13,614 bases of DNA from CAYUQT01 sp964596165 (GCA_964596165.1 CAZQTW010000112.1:1-13614), one strand, 5' to 3'. Shown: positions 1 through 6,801, counted from the first letter of the stretch. Made by a program: numbers and translations. Notes: generated by a model not told the origin, from the letters alone.

Positions 1-52
1 TCCGACGCTGCCCAGGCCGGAGTACAATCCCACCCCAGAAGTGCCAAACTCC

Positions 53-82
53 AGAATAAAGACCCCGAGGGGTCTTTATTCT
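53..82 (-). terminator. Rho-independent terminator of the leftward ATPase operon
   Basis: This is a perfect 14-bp inverted repeat (53-66 with 69-82) with a two-base loop. Read leftward, the GACCCC/GGGGTC core is followed by a T-rich arm (TCTTTATTCT). It begins at the stop codon of the 228-aa gene (TAA, 82-84), exactly where a terminator for that operon is expected. The AT-rich outer arms are symmetrical, so it could also stop transcription arriving from the left. Confidence 0.9.
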
Positions 83-768
83 TATGGGGGAGGCCTGGTC
101 TTTCGCACCAGCACCGGAATCTCCACGGGCGGCGTGACCAACTCCGACACCAGCGGACGACGCCGAAGCCACAACGAAAGCTCCCGTGCCTCCGCCGCAT
201 CCCACATCAGAAACGTCAGGACGAATCCATCGGCCATCGCAAAGTAGGACCAGACCTTGAAGGCCGTGTCGTTCACCTGGGATTGCAGCCGAGAAAGCAC
301 CATCTGCAGATCCGTCGGCTTCTCCTGCCGAGGCGGGGGTTGGACCCGGATCAAGGCAATACGCTTGTTCGGGACGTCGCGATAGCACAACGCGTGACGC
401 ACGGGTGGCAGGCCGTTCGGGGCCGTGATACGTCGCGTCAACTCCACGACTCGATCGGCGGCAAGCACGGGCCTCAGTGGCGTGGCGATGCACGTGAACC
501 AGAGCGCCCCATACTGCTGAGCCCTCTGGACATACGTCAGTTCACGGCCCGGAGCCATGTACAACTTGCCCCGCTGACACAACTCGCCGGCGTTGACCAT
601 CGCCTGCAACAGGAGAAAGGCCTCCAACCGGTTCCCGGCGCAGAACAAGCCCGCCACCGCGGCCTGGCTTGTAAGACCGAACTGATCGACGTGGGCCAGG
701 ACCCTATTCGCTGGGTTCCGGAAAGAGCTTGGCAAGCTCTCTCTGCGATTCGACCTTGAACTCTGCAT
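82..768 (-). CDS. Winged-helix protein, replication-relaxation-like paralogue C (228 aa)
   Basis: The N-terminus (about residues 20-75) looks like a winged helix: 'RVLAHVDQFGLT', a Leu/Ala-rich helix pair, then a strand. It can be aligned by eye with the start of the 223-aa protein at 3485-4156 ('KILDHIGRYRLT'). The two also share a central 'LWF' plus cysteine patch (here 'YGALWFTC', there 'GVLWFCC') and a later 'Y-GF-L' strand. The likely role is DNA binding next to the coupling ATPase, by analogy with the replication-relaxation (PF13814) family. I see no intact nuclease-like motif here, so it may be a degenerate member. The ATG at 768 has AAGGAA about 5 nt upstream. It overlaps the end of the ATPase gene by 65 bp, implying translational coupling. 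It is the last gene of the operon; the terminator at 53-82 follows directly. Confidence 0.72.
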   Translation of the reverse strand: MQSSRSNRRESLPSSFRNPANRVLAHVDQFGLTSQAAVAGLFCAGNRLEAFLLLQAMVNAGELCQRGKLYMAPGRELTYVQRAQQYGALWFTCIATPLRPVLAADRVVELTRRITAPNGLPPVRHALCYRDVPNKRIALIRVQPPPRQEKPTDLQMVLSRLQSQVNDTAFKVWSYFAMADGFVLTFLMWDAAEARELSLWLRRRPLVSELVTPPVEIPVLVRKTRPPP

Positions 769-3166
769 CGTGTTCCTTCGGGGTCTTGGGGCTCACCACC
801 GTGTGAATCCGCCCCTTCGGCCACTCCGCACTCTGCAAGTCGTCGTAAGGCTTCTTATCCAACGGATATCGGGTGCGACAGATCAGGGGCAGGCCGGCGA
901 ATTGGCTGTAACCCTCGCCCCGACTCACCTGAAGCACGTACTCAAGCGGGTGGTCACTCATCCGCAGGATGTCGTTGCGCGTCAGACGAGGTTTCAACCA
1001 ATCCGCCCAGGGGCGCGGCGGCTCTTCATTGCCTCCGCGGCGTTTGCCCTCAGGTCCCATGAGGATCGCGATCTCCTCTCCCGACATCTCCGAGAGGACC
1101 CTGATCTCATCCGGGTCAGCCAGCGAGAAGTACAGCTTGGCCCGCGTGTTCGCGCGGATCGTCGGCCTGAGATCGATGTCATGGGTGCGCAGGTCACCTT
1201 GCGTCTGATTGGCCAGGACGGCGGCGATCTTGAAACTCCTGGCTTGTTCGAGCACCACCTTGAAGTTCTCACCGGCAATCCGCTGAAACTCGTCGATCAC
1301 CATGTAGACCTGCCGCCCTTCCTTCCCGGCCCGTTGCCGGTCGATCGCAGCCGTCAACAAGGCAAACAAGGCGAGCTTGCCGATTTCCCGAACGCTGATG
1401 CTTTCCAGCGCCGCCGGCAGCCAGAAGTACGCGACCTGCCGGTGCTCGATGAGCTCCGGCATGCTGATGGCCTCTTCGGGGTGCTCCACGTTGCCGGCCG
1501 TCGCCAGCATCGGGTAGTGGGCCAGTGCCTGGATCGTGGAGACCAACTCGAAGGCGTCGTGCTGCGGATAGCGTTGTCCGATGGGGCGATCCGGATCTCG
1601 CTTGCCCTTGATCAAGCGGGCGATCCGCTCGCTCAACTCCAGGATCGAGGTGGGCTTCGGGTCGCTCGTCAAGGCCTCAAACAGCAGCATGCGGTTGCGG
1701 CGTGAATAGTAGCTTCGCCCATACCCTTCGCCGTGGTTCAAGTTCAGGGCGTCGAGGAACAGGTGACACAACTGGATGTCGCTCCGGGCTTCCGACGCAA
1801 AGCTTTGAAACGGGTTGAAGTAGTGCGAAGCCTTGTTCTTCTCCGGGGTGAAGAACCGGAACGCATACCTCGGATCGTTCTCATCGGTGATGCCCGCTTG
1901 TTGCCGCCGGCAGTCGGATTCGTGCCGCAAGGCGTGGAAGAGTGCCGGGTCACCCTTGAGGTCCAGAATCACGATCGGTGGCGGGGGCGTCATCGAGCCG
2001 CGCGGTTCGGCCCGGCCGCGCATGAGCTGGAAAAGGATGGGCATGATCCCCAGGGAGGTCTTGCCGCTTCCGCTGTCGCCCACGATGTAGCAATGCTCGG
2101 AGAGGATCTTCTCATGCAGAAGGATCGGGAATTGGGCGTAGGGCTCCACGCCGGTATAGAGGTGTTCGGCTTCCCGAATGGGTGCGCCCGTCACGGGGTC
2201 CGTGCTTTCATGCAGGGAGCCCCGGACCCGATCCACGTACCACTGCCACCTCGGCCGATCGTCTACGTCCGCGGCCTCCTCCACCCGCTGGCGCAACTCG
2301 AACACCGCGTCAATGGCATTGCTGTAGAGGGTCAGAAGCACGAACACCGGTACCGTATAGAGCAGGACGACGACCCCGATGAGTATCCACCCGTACCGAG
2401 CCTTCATCCCCATGCCCTCGAGCACGTGACCAACCCAGCCGTACGGTTTGCGGTAGAGCGCGTCCCTGTCGAACCAGGACGAACGCCCCTCATCCGAGAG
2501 CGACAGGTTCACCCCCCATTCGTTCCTCAAGCGCCTCTCCGCGTCCTGGCGGCTGTGGAAGTCCCTCTCGAACATGTTCTCGAACAGGTCGACGGGACAG
2601 AACATGTCCAGCCCGACCGTCAGCGACAAGAACAGTGCCCCTGCCAGCCTCCATACGGCCCAACGCCGGGTGCCAACGCGATCCTCCGGCATCCACACCC
2701 CGGGGGCGTCCGCGGCACGGCCGCCGTAGGTGATGAACTGCCCGAGGATCAGAAACAGGCGCGACAGCGTCCTGCCCACGTTGAACAAGTCCCGCCGCAT
2801 GGCCGCGACGCACAAGGCGATCACCGCGACGATCCCGACGGTCGGCGACAACAGCGGCACGAGAACCGCCGTCAGCAGGATCAGCACCAGCAGCACCCCC
2901 CGCGGCCCGCTGGGAATCTCCTCCATTCGAGCCCGGGTCTGCGGGCGCAGCCGCGGATGTGCGTAGATCCACGATCGGTAGAACTCAAACGGACGCCTCC
3001 CGTCGATGATGAAGACGACCACCGCCAGGATGGAGAAGACGATCGAGGCCCAGATGCGGTACGCCGTGATGTGTCCGATGACCTTCAGAAGACAGAAGAT
3101 CACCGCCGGCGCGACCGCAATGACGATGCGCAAACGCAGGCTGGTCCGCCCCGACGCCCCAATCAT
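704..3166 (-). CDS. Type IV coupling protein-like ATPase (VirD4/TraD/TraG group), main frame (820 aa, lacks true N-terminus)
   Basis: This is an inner-membrane DNA-translocation ATPase. Hydrophobic segments lie near residues 13-33, 38-54, 91-122, 168-190 and 259-281. The cytosolic motor domain follows: Walker A GDSGSGKT at 363-370, a strand VILDLKGDP at 399-407, Walker B YMVIDEF at 621-627, and a NQTQGDLR sensor-like stretch at 653-660. The second half matches the TraM-recognition/TraG-D C-terminal type. Coupling proteins of this group bind relaxosome DNA and feed it to a type IV secretion channel. The ATG at 3166 lies inside a hydrophobic segment and is unlikely to be the native start. The frame upstream of it closes at a TGA (3206-3208), just past a run of eight G. 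Removing one G joins it to the frame beginning at 3500 and gives a 931-aa protein of normal architecture. The stop TAG is at 704-706, inside the next gene. The ATPase call is firm; whether it serves conjugation or another DNA-pumping role is inference. Confidence 0.9.
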   Translation of the reverse strand: MIGASGRTSLRLRIVIAVAPAVIFCLLKVIGHITAYRIWASIVFSILAVVVFIIDGRRPFEFYRSWIYAHPRLRPQTRARMEEIPSGPRGVLLVLILLTAVLVPLLSPTVGIVAVIALCVAAMRRDLFNVGRTLSRLFLILGQFITYGGRAADAPGVWMPEDRVGTRRWAVWRLAGALFLSLTVGLDMFCPVDLFENMFERDFHSRQDAERRLRNEWGVNLSLSDEGRSSWFDRDALYRKPYGWVGHVLEGMGMKARYGWILIGVVVLLYTVPVFVLLTLYSNAIDAVFELRQRVEEAADVDDRPRWQWYVDRVRGSLHESTDPVTGAPIREAEHLYTGVEPYAQFPILLHEKILSEHCYIVGDSGSGKTSLGIMPILFQLMRGRAEPRGSMTPPPPIVILDLKGDPALFHALRHESDCRRQQAGITDENDPRYAFRFFTPEKNKASHYFNPFQSFASEARSDIQLCHLFLDALNLNHGEGYGRSYYSRRNRMLLFEALTSDPKPTSILELSERIARLIKGKRDPDRPIGQRYPQHDAFELVSTIQALAHYPMLATAGNVEHPEEAISMPELIEHRQVAYFWLPAALESISVREIGKLALFALLTAAIDRQRAGKEGRQVYMVIDEFQRIAGENFKVVLEQARSFKIAAVLANQTQGDLRTHDIDLRPTIRANTRAKLYFSLADPDEIRVLSEMSGEEIAILMGPEGKRRGGNEEPPRPWADWLKPRLTRNDILRMSDHPLEYVLQVSRGEGYSQFAGLPLICRTRYPLDKKPYDDLQSAEWPKGRIHTVVSPKTPKEHDAEFKVESQRELAKLFPEPSE

Positions 3167-3500
3167 GAGGAAGACCAGTACGAGCCCGAGGATCCCCCCC
3201 CAGGGTCACGCCCGCCTGGAAGGTGAACATGGGACCGACAATCAGGCACCCCAGCGCCGCTGCCAGGCTCCCGGAGAACACCACCAGCAAGTGAAACTTG
3301 CCCTTCCACGACAGGGCATCGTCCTCCTCACCCTCCTGCCGGTACGCCAGCTCCATGGTGGACAAGGTCGCGGCGGGCGGAAGCCGATCATAGTTGACAC
3401 CCGCCGTCGTCCACGGGAAGTAGTTGATCGGCCAACGCTGGACCAGGATGCCCAGGCTGTGTTCGGCCTTCGTCGTCAGCATCTTTATTCTTTCGAGCAT
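2985..3500 (-). pseudogene. N-terminal piece of the coupling ATPase, separated by a frameshift in a G8 run
   Basis: This frame starts at ATG 3500, with AGAAGGAG about 8 nt upstream. It overlaps the end of the 223-aa gene by 16 nt, which is a natural operon start. Residues 1-102 read as genuine protein: a soluble N-terminal stretch, an acidic patch (EGEEDDA), then a hydrophobic segment from about residue 69 ('HLLVVFSGSLAAALGCLIVG') that continues as a second segment in the other frame. At the eight-base homopolymer (C run 3194-3201 on the plus strand) the frame switches. After it the translation becomes Arg/His/Gly-rich nonsense ending at 2985. The functional part is therefore 3194-3500, to be joined to 704-3193. 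The shift may be a homopolymer sequencing error, a real mutation or transcriptional slippage; sequence alone cannot decide. Confidence 0.75.
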
Positions 3501-4156
3501 AGGGAGAGCTCCTTCTGAAGACTGTGCGGCCCCGGAACGGGCACGACCGTCACCCGGGCGTGCTCATCGAGGCGATTGCGCCTCACGAGGTCCAGGATCG
3601 GAGTCACTCGCGGTCGTTCCGCCAAGACGGCAAAGCCGTAATCACGGTTACGAACCCAGGCGGCCAGCTTCGGTTGCTGCATCGCCACCTTCATGTCCTG
3701 CAGGACCTGTCGAACCACGTAACCCGTCTTGGCACGCAGACCGACCACGCGAACGTGGAAGACGCGATACCCCTCGCCGGCCTCGACGACATGAATGCCC
3801 GGTGGCGGCCCCGGCAGCGCCTGCGAGAGCTCCGCCAACTCAAGCAGGCGGCGTTTCCCGCCCTGCATGCAGCAGAACCAGAGGACCCCCAGCCACGTCC
3901 GCAGGGCCTGGCCCCGAAGCGGCCGGGCCCTGGATTCCGGGACCCGGCCTGCCGCCCCCAGCTTGGTGAGCTGGTAATAGCATCGGCGCCGCGGCAGGAC
4001 CTGCCGGGCCTGGACATACCCCTGTGCGATCAGCCGCGCCAGGACGTTGCCACAGCCGCTGCTATCCTGGGCAAAGAACAACCGATCCAGGACGGGACGC
4101 AGCGTCAGGCGATACCGCCCGATATGGTCGAGGATCTTACCGTCACGATCTTCCAT
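3485..4156 (-). CDS. Winged-helix protein, replication-relaxation-like paralogue B (223 aa)
   Basis: Residues about 5-70 form a putative winged helix ('ILDHIGRYRLTLRPVLDRLF', then 'VLARLIAQGYVQ', then a strand pair ending 'YYQLTKLG'). A 'GVLWFCC' strand and a mixed alpha/beta C-terminal half follow. The N-terminal layout is that of replication-relaxation proteins, and the whole protein resembles the 228-aa gene at 82-768. I do not see a clear PD...E nuclease-like signature, so the C-terminal half may be degenerate. It lies 6 bp after the 247-aa gene and overlaps the start of the ATPase frame by 16 bp, so the three are probably co-translated. Upstream of ATG 4156 only a weak AGG-type SD is visible. 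The likely role is DNA binding or loading for the ATPase (inferred from context). Confidence 0.75.
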   Translation of the reverse strand: MEDRDGKILDHIGRYRLTLRPVLDRLFFAQDSSGCGNVLARLIAQGYVQARQVLPRRRCYYQLTKLGAAGRVPESRARPLRGQALRTWLGVLWFCCMQGGKRRLLELAELSQALPGPPPGIHVVEAGEGYRVFHVRVVGLRAKTGYVVRQVLQDMKVAMQQPKLAAWVRNRDYGFAVLAERPRVTPILDLVRRNRLDEHARVTVVPVPGPHSLQKELSLCSKE

Positions 4157-4162
4157 GGTTGC

Positions 4163-4906
4163 CTACCACACCTCGTAGCCCCAACCTTGCGCTTCGCAGT
4201 AGGCATGGAACGTCTCAAGTTTCGAATGGTCGTATTGTCCGCCAAACTCGATGGCCGTCCAGTACCGCCCATCCCGCACCAGGGCATCCGGCACCTTCAC
4301 GCCTTGACCGGCGGGCAGCGCCGCTTCCGAAACCCACGACCGGGCACGTGTGGGAAGCTCAGCCCGCATTCGGAGGTAGACCGCCGCCACGTGAATGTCA
4401 TGGGTGGCTTCACTGTCCCGAGGCACCCGCCGCCCGGCCCCACCCAAGGCGGCCGCCGCCTGCTCGGTGCCCACCACACAGGCCGTCGCGGCCTCAGCCT
4501 GATCCCAGCGACGCTTCAAACGGATTGCCAGTCTGCGGAGATTTGGGGGAGCCTTCCCCGGGTACCAGATGGCATGCGGGTCCTGGAGCGTCAGCTCCGG
4601 GTGGGCCATCAAACGAACAATCTCGACCCAACCATCGTGTTCCAGCCGTTGCAGTCGCCGCCACGCCTTTCGCTCCGCCTGGAGCGAACTGGCCCACCAC
4701 GTCCGGGCGATCTGCCCTAGCGTCAGGACCCGAACGCGGCGCGTCAGCACCTCCAGGACCTCCCGGTCCCGCGGCTGAAGCTCGACGACGGATGTCTCGA
4801 TCGGCACGGCCAGGATCATACCGTCGGCCTGCGCCCAGGTACAGCAAACGCGCGGTCTTGGTTGGTGCAAGAAGTGTGCCCAACTGAAATCCTCAAGAGC
4901 CTTCAT
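4163..4906 (-). CDS. Replication-relaxation family protein, paralogue A (247 aa)
   Basis: This is the best-preserved of the three paralogues. Residues about 44-105 are a winged helix ('LQPRDREVLEVLTRRVRVLT', 'LGQIARTWW', then a strand). The C-terminal half carries the conserved core of PF13814-type proteins: THDIHVAAVYLRMR, a PDALV motif, then AIEFGGQYDHSKLETFHAYC and a final GYEVW. The PD...E spacing recalls PD-(D/E)xK-like nuclease folds, but the usual lysine position is not obvious, so activity is uncertain. Family members are linked to plasmid relaxation or replication. ATG 4906 lacks a clear SD. An internal ATG at 4819 (residue 30) would still leave the whole winged helix and may be the real start. 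It is the first gene of the leftward operon; repeats and an inverted repeat lie just upstream at 4933-4984. Confidence 0.8.
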   Translation of the reverse strand: MKALEDFSWAHFLHQPRPRVCCTWAQADGMILAVPIETSVVELQPRDREVLEVLTRRVRVLTLGQIARTWWASSLQAERKAWRRLQRLEHDGWVEIVRLMAHPELTLQDPHAIWYPGKAPPNLRRLAIRLKRRWDQAEAATACVVGTEQAAAALGGAGRRVPRDSEATHDIHVAAVYLRMRAELPTRARSWVSEAALPAGQGVKVPDALVRDGRYWTAIEFGGQYDHSKLETFHAYCEAQGWGYEVW

Positions 4907-5309
4907 ACGCTGGGCTTACGTGGTCAGAAGGGCATTGGATAGGCCATTGGATAGGTGCCCGGATGTCCAATGGGCCTGAATGGGACACCTTCGGCCGGCT
5001 GAGGCACACTTCCGGTAGGTGAACGGTCCCGAGAGGTCTGAGGTCAACGCATTCACTTCGGCAGGGCCGGGCACCTGAACCTGTTGCAGGAAAACCGTGT
5101 GAGCCGTTTACGGGAATTACGAGATGGATTACGAAACGCCTCCCGGTGCCGGACAAGAGGGTCACCCGCGCATGGGTGGGGTTCACGGCCTCAAGACGCG
5201 CGAAAGGTCGGGTTTCATGCGGGCAGGGGTTCGCCGAAGACATCCGACCCCGAAAGGCGTCGGCCGATTCGTTCCTCCAGCGAACCCGGCCGACAACATC
5301 GAAAACATC
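4907..5309. other. 403-bp intergenic region without a supported gene
   Basis: Open frames exist here, for example a leftward one at 4893-5243, but their residue composition is not protein-like and none has a good SD. The region should hold the promoter of the ATPase operon, though I cannot point to a convincing -35/-10 pair. It contains the CATTGGATAGG repeat and inverted repeat described separately, and three TTACG words at 5108, 5117 and 5129. Confidence 0.6.
4933..4984. repeat. Tandem CATTGGATAGG repeat with an overlapping inverted repeat
   Basis: CATTGGATAGG occurs twice with a 12-bp period (4933-4943 and 4945-4955). The second copy forms an inverted repeat with TCCAATGGGCC at 4966-4976 (arms GGCC-ATTGGA against GGCCCATTGGA, one bulge, 14-nt loop). 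AATGGG is then repeated at 4969 and 4979. The cluster sits 27-78 bp upstream of the first gene of the ATPase operon, so an operator for autoregulation is the simplest reading. An oriT-type site is also possible. Confidence 0.55.
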
Positions 5310-5507
5310 TCAACGAGGACAAGAGGGCCGGTTCCGGCACCGTTCACGCTTCAACCAGCGCCGGAGCACAACCAGGTGTGGGTAGATATGCCCAACCCTC
5401 TCCTCGCGCGGACGCGACAGGAAATCGGACCGCTCCTCCTCCCACAGGTACCTCAGCACCCGGTGCAGCGAGGCCGCTTCCGGGGAACGTAGGCCTTGCG
5501 TCTTCAT
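5310..5507 (-). CDS. Small conserved hypothetical protein (65 aa)
   Basis: This is a soluble, highly charged small protein. Its core ('LHRVLRYLWEEERSDFL' followed by 'GHIYPHLVVLRRWL') resembles, from memory, a widespread small protein of plasmids and phages with a pattern like LRYLWDDE...HIF..L..L..WL. No biochemical function is known to me. ATG 5507 overlaps the stop of the DUF2958 gene as ATGA (5504-5507), a classic translational coupling, which strongly supports both the start and the reality of the gene. It is the last gene of the three-gene leftward cluster. No terminator hairpin with a T-tract is evident after its stop. Confidence 0.7.
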   Translation of the reverse strand: MKTQGLRSPEAASLHRVLRYLWEEERSDFLSRPREERVGHIYPHLVVLRRWLKRERCRNRPSCPR

Positions 5508-5803
5508 AGGTCTTTCCCCCTGACCTGGCTCATCGGTTTGGGCTCGAAGTACAGGTCGCGTTCAACGGTCAACCCGCCGGGACCCCGAACCTGCTCCAGT
5601 TCCGACAGGCTGAAATATCCCCACTCCCCACATGGTCCATCCACATAGCCGAAGAACACGTCCTGCCCGTCGAACTCCGTGGCGTACCACGTCCACGATG
5701 CCCACGGGGTGAAGAATTTCACCTGTGCAATCGGGTCTCGTTCGTGCTCCGTAGCGTACAAGTTTGGCAAGCGGGTGCGGATCGGGTTCGTCAATAGCTT
5801 CAT
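5504..5803 (-). CDS. DUF2958 domain protein (99 aa)
   Basis: The protein matches the DUF2958 pattern along its whole length: an N-terminal 'LLTNPIRTRLPNLYATE', then 'VKFFTPWASWTWYATEFDG', 'FFGYVDG', 'GYFSLSELEQVRG' and 'ERDLYFEPKPMSQV'. DUF2958 proteins of about 100-120 aa are common on plasmids, ICEs and phages; their biochemical role is unknown. The frame is open far upstream, but the true start is ATG 5803. AAGGAGG lies about 8 nt before it, and the domain begins immediately after. It lies 55 bp downstream of the zinc-ribbon gene and is coupled by an ATGA overlap to the 65-aa gene. Confidence 0.9.
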   Translation of the reverse strand: MKLLTNPIRTRLPNLYATEHERDPIAQVKFFTPWASWTWYATEFDGQDVFFGYVDGPCGEWGYFSLSELEQVRGPGGLTVERDLYFEPKPMSQVRGKDL

Positions 5804-5858
5804 GGCCTTGCCCTCCTTGTAATCGGGGCCGCCACCGAAGCGCCGGCCACTTCTTCCA

Positions 5859-6101
5859 TCACGGCATGCCCAGGTCATCCAACGCCACCGCAAGGCCGTC
5901 GATGTCGTCGCCCAGCAGGTCGGCCAGGATGCCCACCGTCTCCAGCCACCGCCGTTGCTCGGGCGACAGCTTCGGTCGTTCCTTCGGACAGCACGGACAG
6001 TGGTCGATACGGCCACCCTGCCGTTTGAAACCCCCGGGGTCTTCGTGCAGCACGTAGTCCATGTCCCAGGGCTCGCCACATCGGATACATATGAGGTCCA
6101 T
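5859..6101 (-). CDS. Small zinc-ribbon protein (80 aa)
   Basis: Two CxxC knuckles, C5-x-x-C8 (CIRC) and C35-x-x-C38 (CPCC), suggest a single zinc ribbon. A C-terminal helical part follows ('LSPEQRRWLETVGILADLLG', then DDIDGLAVALDDLG). The start 'MDLICIRCGEPWDMDYVLHE' resembles small plasmid proteins I recall with the pattern C-x-x-CGEPWD, of unknown function. The frame is open upstream, but ATG 6101 is chosen because GGAGGA lies about 6 nt before it and the cysteine motif starts at once. It is the first gene of a leftward three-gene cluster and is preceded by a strongly structured leader (6124-6260). Confidence 0.78.
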   Translation of the reverse strand: MDLICIRCGEPWDMDYVLHEDPGGFKRQGGRIDHCPCCPKERPKLSPEQRRWLETVGILADLLGDDIDGLAVALDDLGMP

Positions 6102-6123
6102 CTTTCTTCCTCCATTGAATGGC

Positions 6124-6206
6124 CGGCGGCATTCCCCGCCGACCGCATTTGCATGTACGCCGCGGGTTCCGGCGTCCGGCGCCTCTCCATGCGGGGACAC
6201 CCGCAT
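6124..6206 (-). promoter_or_regulatory. Structured leader of the zinc-ribbon gene: three consecutive hairpins
   Basis: Three stem-loops follow one another: CGGCGG/CCGCCG (6124-6141), CGCCG/CGGCG (6158-6174) and ATGCGGG-GACA-CCCGCAT (6189-6206). They lie directly upstream of the SD and ATG at 6101 and would form a 5' leader if transcription starts further upstream. This could be a cis-regulatory RNA, a repressor-binding array or part of an origin. It matches no riboswitch class I recognise. Confidence 0.4.
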
Positions 6207-6209
6207 TGA

Positions 6210-6260
6210 AAAGCCTGCCGTCGTTCGTTCGCCCTTTCCGGCGAACGACGGCAGGGTTTT
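6210..6260. terminator. Strong hairpin flanked by A/T tracts, possible bidirectional terminator
   Basis: CCTGCCGTCGTTCG (6214-6227) pairs perfectly with CGAACGACGGCAGG (6242-6255), giving a 14-bp stem. One side is bordered by GAAAAG and the other by GGTTTTC, so each strand ends the hairpin with a short T-run. Sitting 110-160 bp upstream of the zinc-ribbon gene, it may insulate the leftward cluster from transcription arriving from the right, or act as an attenuator. Confidence 0.55.
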
Positions 6261-6597
6261 CCAACGAACAACCAGCGGAAGGGAACCGGTGGTGGCGTTG
6301 AGCCCTGCAAAGAGCGTGACAGGGCCGGCACTCATGACCTGCTTTGCGGAAGGACCCCGGCGCGGCCCTGGCACGATCTTTGGGGTGGGGCCGGACCGGC
6401 GACCGCACCGCTCACCGCAATCGGGGCGAGGGCGAGCCTTGTGGGAGCCCGTGGGCGGCCGCGGCGGGTCGTGCCGTCCTGGTCAAGAAAAACCTTGCGC
6501 GACGGCACACAGATCGTATTCTGGGCTGGGCAACACCGTCGTGATGTGCCCCTTGGAAAGAACGCGGGAAGATGGAATGGTGAGCGGTTATTGAGCA

Positions 6598-6632
6598 GGC
6601 AAGGGCGCGACCCCACATGGGTCGCCCCTGCC
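6598..6632. repeat. REP-like palindrome (GCGACCC-CACAT-GGGTCGC core)
   Basis: A perfect 7-bp core stem (6607-6613 with 6619-6625) is extended by near-complementary flanks (GGCAAGGGC against GCCCCTGCC). The overall form, a short G-rich palindrome around GGGGCGACCC...GGGTCGCCCC, recalls intergenic REP/MITE-type repeats seen in many GC-rich genomes. Only one copy lies in this window, so repeat status is inferred. Confidence 0.4.
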
Positions 6633-6801
6633 CGAGAACGCAAGACTGGCTGTCATCGTGTTCGGCTCGTGCGATCCGAACCATAGCACGCCTGTTACGT
6701 TCGTCAACGGCAAAAGCCATGCCCTGATCCGTCCGCCGGTCAGCAACCACCGTCCGCATTCCCGATCATTGTGATGACAGATTCTCATCCTGGGAGGACG
6801 C

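Larger units (their letters stand above)
6102..6801. other. 700-bp gene-free divergent region rich in inverted repeats
   Basis: No reading frame here looks like protein on either strand. The region separates the leftward small-gene cluster (start 6101) from the rightward 473-aa DNA-binding protein (start 6802), so it must contain divergent promoters. At least seven inverted repeats are present: 6124-6141, 6158-6174, 6189-6206, 6214-6255, 6471-6508, 6598-6632 and 6660-6681. Next to a possible replication initiator, this is a candidate origin or control region. I do not see an AT-rich unwinding stretch or regular iterons. Confidence 0.5.

Noticed and set aside
3191..3205. Classical programmed -1 frameshift
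   Set aside because: Joining the two frames needs a +1 shift (skipping one G); there is no X-XXY-YYZ heptamer with pseudoknot in the right direction.
1733..3226. Long plus-strand open frames opposite the ATPase (497 aa at 1733-3226, 311 aa at 770-1705) and opposite the winged-helix genes (398 aa at 3524-4720)
   Set aside because: They are antisense frames kept open by high GC. Their products are Arg/Pro/His/Gln-rich without any motif, while the minus strand encodes clear Walker motifs and a family core.
4893..5243. Leftward 116-aa frame upstream of the operon
   Set aside because: No SD, composition not protein-like, and it overlaps the next gene's start out of frame.
5504..6331. A 275-aa reading of the DUF2958 frame
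   Set aside because: Residues before ATG 5803 are Trp/Arg-rich nonsense overlapping the zinc-ribbon gene, and the SD plus domain start are at 5803.
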